Origin: Streptomyces sp. NBC_00286
GTDB lineage: Bacteria > Actinomycetota > Actinomycetes > Streptomycetales > Streptomycetaceae
Reading direction: 5' to 3'
Assembly (NCBI RefSeq): GCF_036173125.1
Contig: NZ_CP108054.1
Span: 5,728,501-5,792,500, forward strand
Length of the DNA: 64,000 bases
A program made the position numbers and the translations under genes. Shown piece after piece: positions 38,985 through 47,277 of the stretch. The stretch's first letter is position 1. Each line of letters starts with the position of its first letter. The notes beneath the pieces are model-generated. The model was not told the DNA's origin. It did not search any database and worked only from the letters and a program-made list of their open reading frames with translations.

Positions 38985-39764
38985 GACGCCCCCGATCCTG
39001 CCACGTGCCTCCGGCGGTTGGGCGGAATGGGTTCGTTATCGGCTGACGGTGCGTCGTGCCTCCGGCGGTTGGGTTCGTTGTCGGCTGCGGCGCCGTCGTG
39101 GCCGGTCGCGCCAGCCCCGCGGGGTGCCTCCGGCGGTTGGGCGGGTGCGGGTGCGTGGTGGTTGCTCGCGCAGTTCCCCGCGCCCCTGGGGTGGTTGGTG
39201 GGTGCGGGGCCGCGGTCCGGTGCGTCAGCCCGTCGCCAACAGGGCATACGGCCCCTTGCTCCCACAGGGCGAAGCTGTGCCCAGACCGAAGCTAAGCGAC
39301 GGGCATAGGACGCACCGGCCCACGTCCCCTCCCGCCGGCGGGAAGCTGCGGGTAGTCGGGGGCGGGTGGGTGGTGGCTGGTGAGCATGGCGACTGGTGAG
39401 CTATGTGGCTGACGGTTCCGGGAGCGCCCCGTCAGGGGCGCGGGGCTGTACCAATATGCGGCTCCGCCGCGTGGGCGCGACCAGCCACAACGCACCCGCA
39501 GCCGCGACAAAACATGTCACCCCACCCCGGTAGGCACCCCACCCACGAACCCGCGGTAGGCGCGCCCCACCCACCCCACCAACGCACCCACACATCCGCA
39601 GTAGCGCCCCACTCCGCCGGAGGCAGAGGGGCCTGGGGGCGCAGCCCCCAGTTTCGGGAAGGGGCGGGGCTGGGGAAAGAAAAACCTCCAGCCCAGCCCT
39701 GCGAAGGGGAACCCTGACGATCGGCAGGGGCGGCAGCCCTGCGCCCGCTTGTAGCGTCGGGGCG
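38985..39764. repeat. 780-bp gene-free block of dispersed repeats
   Basis: Holds repeated CCTCCGGCGGTTGGG units, a GCGCAGTTCCCCGCGCCCCT copy (about 39168-39187), the 102-bp element B (39217-39318), and a GCGGCTCCGCCGCG...CGACCAGCCACAACG copy (about 39437-39491). The last 270 bases before the kinase gene show GGGGGCGCAGCCCCC hairpins. No gene seen. Confidence 0.85.
39217..39318 (-). repeat. 102-bp palindromic element, copy B (inverted)
   Basis: Same element as at 14947-15048 and 43955-44056 but on the minus strand. Its internal motif GGGCCGTATGCCC is identical to copy A. Confidence 0.85.
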
Positions 39765-41321
39765 ATGGAACGTCGTCGGAGGAGGGCCACAGACGCCCTG
39801 CTGTGGGCGGCCCTGGCCCTCCCGGTGGCCACAGCCGACCGCATAGGCCTGAACGAACCCCGCACCCCAGCGGAGCAACTCACCGGCACCGCAACCCTCG
39901 CCGCAGCCGTAGCGATACGACGCAAAAGCCCACTCACGGCCTTCGCCGCAACCGCAGCCCTCAGCCTGGCCTCCGAACCCGCCCTCCTCACCCTCTCCTA
40001 CGGCCCAGCCCTCGCCACCTTCGCCCTCCTCCTCGGCCTGCACGCACAACAAACCCGCCCCGCCCTGACGGCATTCGGTGCGATCGCCGTCATCGGCACC
40101 CTCCAGATCGCGGTACGGGGAGCAGACCCGTCCGCCCAGTGGCTCGTACTCATCGCCACGCTGCACTTCGGCGTCGTATTCCCCTGGCTCGGCGGCCGCT
40201 ACTGGCGCCAGAGCCGCCAAAACGTGGAGCGGGAGCAACGGATCGCCGAGGACCGGGCGCGACTGCGCGAACGGGCCCGTATCGCCCAGGACATGCACGA
40301 CTCCCTAGGCCACGAACTGAGCCTGATCGCCCTGCGCGCCGGCGCCCTCCAACTCGCCCCCGACCTCGCGGAGCACCACCGCAAGGCCGCTGCCGACCTC
40401 CGCGAGGCCGCCTCCGACGCCACGGAACGGCTCCACCGCATCATCGGCCTCCTGAGAGAGGACGACGACGGGCCAACCCCGCTGACCCCGGCCAACGAGA
40501 CCGTCGAGGAACTCGTGGCCCGCACGGCGGAGTCGGGCCTCCGGGTGCGCTGGGAGGCGACGGGGACGGCCGATCCGTACTCGCCGCTCGTCGAGCGGAT
40601 CGTCCACCGGGTCGTACGCGAAGCCCTGACCAACGCCGCCCGGCACGCCCCTGGCGCGGCGGTCACCGTAGCGGTGCGGCGAGAGGCCGACGGCACGGAG
40701 GTGAGCGTGGTCAACGAGGCGGCGGCTACGGAAGCGGGTTCGTCGTCCGGGGGATCGGGGTTGCTGGGGCTGCGGACGCTGGTCGAGGGTGTCGGAGGCC
40801 GGTTCGAGGCAGGGCCGTACGGGGAGGGCTTCCGGGTCGTGGCGTACGTACCTGCCGCATCGGTCGCTCTTGTCGCCTCGGGCGAGGAGGCCGCCGAGCA
40901 CCTCCCACCGAGACCGCTCGGCACCCCCTCTCCGCGTGCCCGGCGCCGCGTAGTCGTGTCCCTCGTGGGTGCCGTCGCCGTCGGAGCCGTCATTCTGGGC
41001 GGAGCCTTCGCCTGGTACGCGTACACGAAGACACACTCGGCCCTGAAGCCCGCCGACTATGCCGCACTGCGCCTCGGAACCCCGCTCGACGAGGCCGAAC
41101 GGGTCCTGCCCGACCGCACGGTGAGCGACCCACCGGTGGAACGCGCGCCCGCCGCGCCGAAGGGAACCGACTGCCGCTACTACCGCGCGAGCAGCGAACT
41201 CTTCGTCTCCGTCGAACACTTCAGGCTCTGTTTCGACGACAGGGAGCGGCTGGTCGCCAAGGACGTGGTCCCCAGAGGCGATACGGCCGGACAGACGCGC
41301 AAGGAGGGGAAGGAACGGTGA
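39765..41321 (+). CDS. Histidine kinase with extracytoplasmic C-terminal domain
   Basis: A 518-residue HisKA_3 kinase. Several N-terminal helices (15-145) are followed by the phospho-acceptor His178 in AQDMHDSLGHELSL and a HATPase domain (290-362). Unlike normal members it does not end there. Another TM helix (about 396-418) leads to a 100-residue tail, ALRLGTPLDEAERVLP ... Cys470 ... Cys489, that looks like a small beta-lactamase-inhibitor/SmpA-type fold and should lie outside the cell. Its response regulator overlaps by four bases (GTGA). The signal is unknown. Confidence 0.9.
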   Translation: MERRRRRATDALLWAALALPVATADRIGLNEPRTPAEQLTGTATLAAAVAIRRKSPLTAFAATAALSLASEPALLTLSYGPALATFALLLGLHAQQTRPALTAFGAIAVIGTLQIAVRGADPSAQWLVLIATLHFGVVFPWLGGRYWRQSRQNVEREQRIAEDRARLRERARIAQDMHDSLGHELSLIALRAGALQLAPDLAEHHRKAAADLREAASDATERLHRIIGLLREDDDGPTPLTPANETVEELVARTAESGLRVRWEATGTADPYSPLVERIVHRVVREALTNAARHAPGAAVTVAVRREADGTEVSVVNEAAATEAGSSSGGSGLLGLRTLVEGVGGRFEAGPYGEGFRVVAYVPAASVALVASGEEAAEHLPPRPLGTPSPRARRRVVVSLVGAVAVGAVILGGAFAWYAYTKTHSALKPADYAALRLGTPLDEAERVLPDRTVSDPPVERAPAAPKGTDCRYYRASSELFVSVEHFRLCFDDRERLVAKDVVPRGDTAGQTRKEGKER

Positions 41322-41986
41322 GTGGGGTGATCCGCGTACTCCTGGCCGACGACGAGGCGATGGTCCGCGCCGGCGTGAAGGCGATCCTCGACGCCGGAGG
41401 CGGGGGCGGCATCGAGGTCGTCGCCGAGGCCGCCGACGGATGTGAAGCCGTCGCGCTGACGCAGGCTCACCGGCCCGACGTGGCGCTGCTCGACATCCGG
41501 ATGCCGCGCCTGGACGGGCTCGCGGCCGCCGAGGAGATCGTACGGACCGCGCCCGGAACGGCGGTTGCGATCCTGACGACTTTCTCGGAGGACACGTGCG
41601 TGGCCCGGGCACTGGGCGGCGGTGCCACGGGATTCCTGTTGAAGTCGGGTGATCCGCACGAACTCGTCGCGGGGGTGCGGGCGGTCGCGGACGGCGCCGC
41701 GTTCCTCTCGCCGAAGGTGGCCCGGCATGTGATCGACGGTTTCGGCGCCGGGCGAAGGCTGAGCCGCGAGGCCGCCGCCCGTGACCGCGTCGCACTGCTC
41801 ACCCCACGCGAACGCGAAGTCCTCGGCCTCCTCGGAGCCGGCCTCTCGAACCCCGAGATCGCCGCCCGCCTGCACCTTGTCGAGGGCACGGTGAAGGCGT
41901 ACGTGAGCGCGATCCTCGACCGATTGGAGGTCAGAAACCGCGTCCAGGCGGCGATCGTCGCGTACGAGGCGGGCTTGGTCGAGTAG
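41318..41986 (+). CDS. NarL-family response regulator
   Basis: A 222-residue regulator: receiver with acidic pair DDE, phospho-Asp in ALLDIRMPRLDG, ILTTF and LLKSGD, then a LuxR-type HTH (LTPREREVLGLLGAGLSNPEIAARL). It carries a Gly-rich insert (GGGGGIE) at about 28-32. The GTG start overlaps the kinase stop by four bases, so the two are made together. Confidence 0.93.
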   Translation: MSGVIRVLLADDEAMVRAGVKAILDAGGGGGIEVVAEAADGCEAVALTQAHRPDVALLDIRMPRLDGLAAAEEIVRTAPGTAVAILTTFSEDTCVARALGGGATGFLLKSGDPHELVAGVRAVADGAAFLSPKVARHVIDGFGAGRRLSREAAARDRVALLTPREREVLGLLGAGLSNPEIAARLHLVEGTVKAYVSAILDRLEVRNRVQAAIVAYEAGLVE

Positions 41987-42017
41987 TGGAGTAGCGGAGG
42001 CGCCGGGACAAGTGGCG

Positions 42018-42620
42018 TCACTTCAGGTCCGACGCCCCCGCAAACCACCGCACCGGCCCTGCCGCCGACCCCCGCATTGCCTCCGCCACCCGTGCCGCCG
42101 GATGCACCGTCAGACGTACGAAGATGAAGGCGCCGAGCGCGCCAAGGACCAGGCCCGCCACCGTGTCACGCGGGTAATGCACGCCCACGAACACCCGCGA
42201 GAAGGCCATGAGCAGGGCCATCGGCGTCGTCAGCCATAAGATGCCGCGCCAGGTGAGCGCCAGCGCCACCGTGGCGGCGCCCGCGATCGTGGCGTGGTTG
42301 CTGGGAAAGGACCAGTCACCGTGTGGCGGGCAGTCGACGAGTGGGGCGGTCGCGCCGACTGCGGCCCGGCACGGCCGTTCCTCGTCGATGACGGACTTGA
42401 GCAACTCGCTGCACACATACGCCACAGCCGTAGCCAGAGGCGCAAGCACCGCGACCGCGAACGCCCCCGTTTCGCTCCGCCGCCGACGCCACCAGGCGAC
42501 GAGGAAGAGGACGCCGTAGAGCAGCAGTCCGGCCTCCGTCCATAACTCGGCCAGGTGTTGCACCCAAGTCGGGCTGCCATGGGCGACATCGCTGATCTCT
42601 AGGTAAAGGTCAGAGTCCAT
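42018..42620 (-). CDS. PAP2-family membrane phosphatase
   Basis: A 200-residue integral membrane protein with about five helices. The three phosphatase motifs are present: K-x6-RP in KSVIDEERP, PSNH (variant of PSGH), and SR-x5-H-x3-D in SRVFVGVHYPRD. Members dephosphorylate lipid phosphates such as undecaprenyl pyrophosphate or phosphatidate; the real substrate here is unknown. The ATG at 42620 starts MDSDLYLEISD. An in-frame ATG at 42653 is possible, while further upstream lies repeat DNA. Confidence 0.87.
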   Translation of the reverse strand: MDSDLYLEISDVAHGSPTWVQHLAELWTEAGLLLYGVLFLVAWWRRRRSETGAFAVAVLAPLATAVAYVCSELLKSVIDEERPCRAAVGATAPLVDCPPHGDWSFPSNHATIAGAATVALALTWRGILWLTTPMALLMAFSRVFVGVHYPRDTVAGLVLGALGAFIFVRLTVHPAARVAEAMRGSAAGPVRWFAGASDLK

Positions 42621-42922
42621 GGTCACGGACGGTATTCGGACCTCGTACGGCATCACACCCAGCGATCGTCGGGACCCGGACCTGACGAAAGACGGGTGCA
42701 TTGGGGCGTTGCGGTTCCAGGAGCGCCCCTTCAGGGGCGCGGGGAACTGCGCGATAAGCCACAATGAACCCGCGGCCGCCAATGAACTGAACCCACCCGC
42801 CCTGTAGGCACCCCGGCCCAACCGCCGGAGGCACAGACTCCGGGATGATGATCCGGAAAAGTTGAGGCTTACGGCGGCGGGTGGGGACGGCGAAGCCGCC
42901 GATCTCTCGTAAGGTTTGCGCC
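42621..42922. repeat. 302-bp gap with a repeat copy
   Basis: Contains GCGCCCCTTCAGGGGCGCGGGG leading into GAACTGCGCGATAAGCCAC (about 42723-42762) and CCGCCGGAGGCA near 42820, both parts of the dispersed repeat family. A promoter for one or both divergent genes must lie here but is not identified. Confidence 0.7.
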
Positions 42923-43768
42923 GTGGGATCTCTGCGCAATCCTGTCGGGCCGCTTCCCTCCTCCATCTACTGGCGACGGAGGGCCGTTCTGGTGTCCTTG
43001 GTCGCGCTGTTGGCGCTGCTGGTCACCTGGATCGTCACCTCGGGCGGCGGGGGCGGCAACAACGGCGCGAACGGGTCCAACGGCAAGAACCCCGCGCCCT
43101 CCATCACGCCCGGCCCCACCAGTTCGGGACCCGCGATCAGCGAAGCCCCGGGCGGACGCGACGAGTCGGGCGAGGAGAACGGGGGCAACGGCGGTAGCGG
43201 GGGGAGCGAAGGAAGCGGCGGGTCCGGCGACTCCGGCGGTGACTCCGCGGGCTCCGGTGGCGCGGACGGCTCTTCCGGTGGCGCGGGTGGCGGTTCTGGT
43301 GGTGGTTCGGCCGGCGTAGGGGGCGGCGGTGTCTCCGGGGATACGGTTCCCGCCGGGTCCAGCCTTCCCAACTGCACGCCTGGAGCAGTCAAGTTGACGC
43401 TGCGCAGCGTCAAGAACACGTACTCCCCCGATGAGCAGCCGAAAGTAGAGCTCCTCGTCACGAACTCCTCCGCCACCGACTGCAAGCTCGATCTCGGCCC
43501 GAAGGAAGCGGTGCTGACGATCACTCAGGCAGGCGGCGACGACGAGATGTGGTCCTCCTCCGACTGCCCGACGGGCGCCGGAAGCGTCCTGTACCGCATC
43601 CCGGGGCAGGACACCGTCACCCGCACCCTGGAGTGGAACCGCAAGGCCAGCGCCCCCGAGTGCGGCACGCCTCCGGCGGGTTCGGCGACCGCGGGCACGT
43701 ACTTGGTCGAAGCCACGGTTCCGGGCCTGACGACGGCCCGCACGTCGTTCGTCCTGGCAAAGGACTGA
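42923..43768 (+). CDS. Membrane-anchored secreted protein with Gly/Ser linker
   Basis: A 281-residue protein: short cytoplasmic N-terminus (MGSLRNPVGPLPSSIYWRRR), one TM helix (residues 22-40), a 100-residue Gly/Ser/Asn low-complexity linker (about 42-150), then a folded extracellular domain with Cys in PNCTPG, DCKL, SDCPTG and PECGT, probably two disulfides. The domain (VKLTLRSVKNTYSPDEQPKVELLVTN) looks immunoglobulin-like. The GTG at 42923 is preferred to an ATG at 42881 because the basic stretch directly flanks the TM helix. Function unknown. Confidence 0.8.
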   Translation: MGSLRNPVGPLPSSIYWRRRAVLVSLVALLALLVTWIVTSGGGGGNNGANGSNGKNPAPSITPGPTSSGPAISEAPGGRDESGEENGGNGGSGGSEGSGGSGDSGGDSAGSGGADGSSGGAGGGSGGGSAGVGGGGVSGDTVPAGSSLPNCTPGAVKLTLRSVKNTYSPDEQPKVELLVTNSSATDCKLDLGPKEAVLTITQAGGDDEMWSSSDCPTGAGSVLYRIPGQDTVTRTLEWNRKASAPECGTPPAGSATAGTYLVEATVPGLTTARTSFVLAKD

Positions 43769-43954
43769 GTCAGGGCGCCTACCGGGAGGGCGGGTTCGGT
43801 TCAGTGGCGACTGCGGGTGCGTCGTGGTTGCTCGCGCAGTTCCCCGCGCCCCTAAACAGCCTGCGACTGGCTGCACCCCCGAAGAGCAAGCGAACCGAAA
43901 AAGCCCGCACCCCGACGAAACCGGCACCCTCCCGCCGGCGGGAGGGGACGTGGG

Positions 43955-44056
43955 CCGGTGCGTCCTATGCCCGTCGCTTAGCTTCGGTCTGGGCACACCA
44001 GCACCCTGTGTCAGCACGGGGTCGTATGTCCTGTTGGCGACGGGCTGACGCACCGG
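43955..44056 (+). repeat. 102-bp palindromic element, copy C
   Basis: Same length and stem as copies A and B. Its internal motif reads GGGTCGTATGTCC; two changes relative to GGGCCGTATGCCC turn pairs into wobble pairs and keep the small hairpin foldable as RNA. Confidence 0.85.
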
Positions 44057-44261
44057 ACCGCGGCCCCGCACCCACCAACCACCCAAGGGGCGCGGGGAAC
44101 TGCGCGACCAGCCACACACAACCCGCACCCGCCCAACCGCCGGAGGCACCCCGCGGGGCTGGCGCGACCGGCCACGACGGCGCCGCAGCCGACAACGAAC
44201 CCATTCCGCCCAACCGCCGGAGGCACCCCGCGGGGCGGTGTCAATTTGCGGCTCCGCCGCG

Positions 44262-44302
44262 ATGGGGGTCCCCCCGCTCGAGCGAATTCGAGAGTGGGGG
44301 AG
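44262..44302. repeat. Hairpin insert inside another repeat
   Basis: GGGGGTCCCCCCGCTCGAGC and GAATTCGAGAGTGGGGGAG lie between CGGCTCCGCCGCG and CGACCAGCCACAACG, which are nearly adjacent in other copies (15.1, 39.4, 51.1 kb). It looks like one repeat family placed into another. Confidence 0.65.
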
Positions 44303-44407
44303 CGACCAGCCACAACGGGCCGTCAGCCGACAACGAAGCCAACTGCCCAACCGCCGGAGGCGCCACGCACCCGCAGCGACAAACAAACCCAACTGCCCAG
44401 CCGTCGG

Positions 44408-45532
44408 CTAGACATACCGTTCGAGAATCGAAGACTCCGCCAGCCGCGAAAGCCCCTCCCGGACACTCCGCGCCCGAGCCTCCCCCACACCATCCACCGT
44501 CTGCAGGTCATCCACACTCGCGGCAAGCAGCTTCTGCAGGCCCCCAAAGTGCTCGACCAGCCGGTCGATGATCGCGCCAGGCAGCCGCGGCACCTTGGCA
44601 AGAAGCCGGAAGCCGCGCGGCGACACCGCAGAGTCAAGGGTCTCGGGCGCGCCCGTGTAACCCAACGCCCGCGCCACCGTAGGCAGTTCGAGCAACTCCG
44701 CATGCGTGAGCGCATTGAGCTCGGAGAGGGCCTCGTTGACCGTGCGGGAGCGCTTGGCGGTCGGCTCCGGAACGTAGTCCCGTACGACGAGCTCACGCTC
44801 GGGCTCGACGCCCGCGATCAACTCGTCCAGCTGGAGGGAGAGGAGGCGCCCGTCCGTGCCCAACTCGACCACGTACTCGGCGATCTCCGTGGCGATCCGC
44901 CGCACCATCTCCAGACGCTGGGCCACCGCCGAGACGTCCCGGACGGTGACAAGGTCCTCGATCTCGAGGGCGGACAGCGTGCCGGCGACCTCGTCGAGGC
45001 GGAGCTTGTAGCGCTCCAGCGTCGCCAGGGCCTGGTTGGCGCGGGAGAGGATCGCCGCCGAGTCCTCCAGAACGCGGCGCTGTCCGTCCACGTACAGCGC
45101 GATCAGGCGCATGGACTGGGAGACGGAGACGACGGGGAAGCCGACCTGCTTGGAGACCCGGTCGGCCGTGCGGTGCCGGGTGCCCGTCTCCTCGGTGGGG
45201 ATGGTGGGGTCGGGCACCAGCTGTACACCCGCCCGCAGGATCTTGGTGATGTCCTTGTCGACGATGATGCCGCCGTCGAGCTTGCACAGCTCGCGCAGTC
45301 GGGTCGCCGTGAACTCGACGTCCAGGACGAAGCCGCCCGTGCACATCGACTCGACCGTCTTGTCCCAGCCGAGCACGATGAGCCCGCCGGTGTTGCCGCG
45401 GAGAATCCGCTCCAGGCCGTCGCGGAGACCCGTGCCGGGTGCCACGGCGCTCAGTGAGGCGCGCATCAGCCCATCGGCACCGGAGCTCCCACCGGACTTT
45501 CCGGGAGCTGCCGCCCGGTCATTGGCTGCCAC
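44408..45532 (-). CDS. disA: DNA integrity scanning protein DisA (diadenylate cyclase)
   Basis: A 374-residue octameric-type enzyme that makes c-di-AMP from ATP and scans DNA for damage. The DAC domain (about 25-165) has LDGGIIVDKDIT at the DGA position (Gly replaces Ala) and the TGTRHRTADR motif. A helical linker and a C-terminal RuvA-like HhH domain (LQTVDGVGEARARSVREGLS) follow. The GTG at 45532 has GGAGG ahead. It is 81 bases after radA in the same direction; RadA is known to affect DisA activity in Bacillus. c-di-AMP controls osmotic balance and wall growth in Streptomyces. Confidence 0.95.
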   Translation of the reverse strand: MAANDRAAAPGKSGGSSGADGLMRASLSAVAPGTGLRDGLERILRGNTGGLIVLGWDKTVESMCTGGFVLDVEFTATRLRELCKLDGGIIVDKDITKILRAGVQLVPDPTIPTEETGTRHRTADRVSKQVGFPVVSVSQSMRLIALYVDGQRRVLEDSAAILSRANQALATLERYKLRLDEVAGTLSALEIEDLVTVRDVSAVAQRLEMVRRIATEIAEYVVELGTDGRLLSLQLDELIAGVEPERELVVRDYVPEPTAKRSRTVNEALSELNALTHAELLELPTVARALGYTGAPETLDSAVSPRGFRLLAKVPRLPGAIIDRLVEHFGGLQKLLAASVDDLQTVDGVGEARARSVREGLSRLAESSILERYV

Positions 45533-45613
45533 TGCACTCCTCCGGTCGCAGGTTCTGGGGCGCTCCCGTTTCGCATACTTCGTTCGTACGGACGGTCGAG
45601 ACCTGGGCAAAGT

Positions 45614-47023
45614 CTACCGGCGCTCCTCCTCGTCCCGTGGGGCCTCTCGCCGACGCGACCTCGGGAGCACCCGCAGCGCGTCCCCCATGTCGGCCACTTC
45701 CAGGACCTTCATCCCGGCAGGGATCTTGCCGGGATCGCCTGGTACGAGCGCGTGCGTGAAGCCCAGACGGTGCGCTTCGGCGAGTCTGCGCTGGACGCCC
45801 GTGACCCGTCTGACCTCGCCTGCGAGGCCGACTTCGCCGATCGCGACGAGGTTCTTGGGGAGCGGAGTGTCACTCGCGGCGGAGGCCAGGGCGAGGGCGA
45901 TCGCCAGGTCCGCGGCCGGCTCGGAGAGCTTCACGCCGCCGACCGTCGCGGAGTAGATGTCCCGCTTTCCCAGGGCGCTGATCCGGCCGCGCTGCTCCAG
46001 GACGGCGAGCATCATCGAGACGCGAGAGGTCTCCAGGCCCGAGGTCGTACGCCTGGGGGAGGGGATCTGCGAGTCGACCGTGAGCGCCTGGACCTCGGCG
46101 ACCAGGGGGCGGCGGCCTTCGAGGGTGACGGTCAGGCAGGTGCCGGGGACGGGCTCGGCGCGGCGGGTGAGGAACAGGCCGCTGGGGTCGGCGAGTCCGG
46201 TGATGCCCTCGTCGTGCAGCTCGAAGCAGCCGACCTCGTCCGTCGTGCCGTACCGGTTCTTGACGCCTCGTACGAGCCTGAGGCGCGCGTGCCGGTCGCC
46301 CTCGAAGTGCAGCACGACGTCCACGAGGTGCTCCAGGAGGCGGGGGCCCGCGATGGCGCCGTCCTTGGTGACATGGCCCACAAGGAGTGTGGACATGCCG
46401 CGCTCCTTGGAGGCGCGGATCAGGGCTCCGGCCACCTCGCGGACCTGTGCCATGCCGCCGGGGGCGCCGTCGATCTCCGGAGAGGCCACGGTCTGTACGG
46501 AGTCGAGGATCAGGAGGGACGGCTTCACCGCGTCCAAGTGGCCGAGGACGGCGGCCAGATCGGTCTCCGCGGCGAGATACAGGTGGTCGTCGATCGCCTT
46601 GATGCGGTCGGCACGGAGGCGGACCTGGCTCGCGGACTCCTCACCGGTGATGTAGAGCGTGCGATGTTCGTCACTTGCCGACTTGGCCGCCACGTCCAGC
46701 AGCAGCGTGGACTTGCCGACGCCCGGCTCGCCCGCGACGAGCACGACCGCGCCCGGCACCAGTCCGCCGCCGAGGACCCGGTCCAGCTCCGGTACGCCGG
46801 TCGGGCGGGCGGTCGCCGTGCGGCCGTCGACCTGGCCGATGGGCACCGCGGACGTCGTGACCCGGCCGGGGGTCGTCGTACGGACCGCGGGCGCGCCGTA
46901 CTCCTCGACCGTCCCCCAGGCCTGGCACTCGGGGCAGCGGCCGAGCCACTTGGCCGTCTGCCAGCCGCATTCGGTGCAGCGGTAGGACGGCCGGTCCTTC
47001 GCGGTCTTCGTACGGGCAGCCAT
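45614..47023 (-). CDS. radA: DNA repair protein RadA
   Basis: A 469-residue RecA-like branch-migration protein. Zinc finger CTECGWQTAKWLGRCPEC at the N-terminus, Walker A GEPGVGKS, the RadA-specific KNRYGTTDEVG motif (KNRFG family), and a C-terminal Lon-like P domain (IYSATVGGVKLSEPAADLAIALALASA) that lacks a protease dyad. It acts in recombinational repair. The ATG at 47023 is 254 bases from the divergent sigma-BACON gene. It probably shares a transcript with disA. Confidence 0.96.
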   Translation of the reverse strand: MAARTKTAKDRPSYRCTECGWQTAKWLGRCPECQAWGTVEEYGAPAVRTTTPGRVTTSAVPIGQVDGRTATARPTGVPELDRVLGGGLVPGAVVLVAGEPGVGKSTLLLDVAAKSASDEHRTLYITGEESASQVRLRADRIKAIDDHLYLAAETDLAAVLGHLDAVKPSLLILDSVQTVASPEIDGAPGGMAQVREVAGALIRASKERGMSTLLVGHVTKDGAIAGPRLLEHLVDVVLHFEGDRHARLRLVRGVKNRYGTTDEVGCFELHDEGITGLADPSGLFLTRRAEPVPGTCLTVTLEGRRPLVAEVQALTVDSQIPSPRRTTSGLETSRVSMMLAVLEQRGRISALGKRDIYSATVGGVKLSEPAADLAIALALASAASDTPLPKNLVAIGEVGLAGEVRRVTGVQRRLAEAHRLGFTHALVPGDPGKIPAGMKVLEVADMGDALRVLPRSRRREAPRDEEERR

Positions 47024-47277
47024 GGACGAAACCGTAACCGCCACCACTGACAACGCCGTCCCCACCCAGGAAGCCGCCCACGAACCTGCCCATGACCACG
47101 TGCTTCCGGCCTCGTCGCCGAGATCGGGCACTCCATCGCAAACCAGCTGCAATCCGTACGGAACGCGCCGCGGAATTAACCGCTCCTGTCCCCTTATGAG
47201 GGATCGTTTCACCCGTATGGATTAAAACTGCTCACGCGGGAGGAAGCGGCCCACACCCGGCGCCTACGGTCCCTCGG

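Larger units (their letters stand above)
43769..44407. repeat. 639-bp gene-free block of dispersed repeats
   Basis: Holds GCGCAGTTCCCCGCGCCCCT (about 43834-43853), the 102-bp element C (43955-44056), GGGGCGCGGGGAACTGCGCG (about 44088-44107), several CCGCCGGAGGC units, and a TTGCGGCTCCGCCGCG...CGACCAGCCACAACG copy split by a foreign hairpin (44262-44302). No gene is supported. Confidence 0.85.

Noticed and set aside
38985-39764. Several open frames of 70-190 codons between mutY and the kinase
   Set aside because: They are readings of dispersed repeats in various frames. The same peptide pieces appear at 43.8-44.3 kb.
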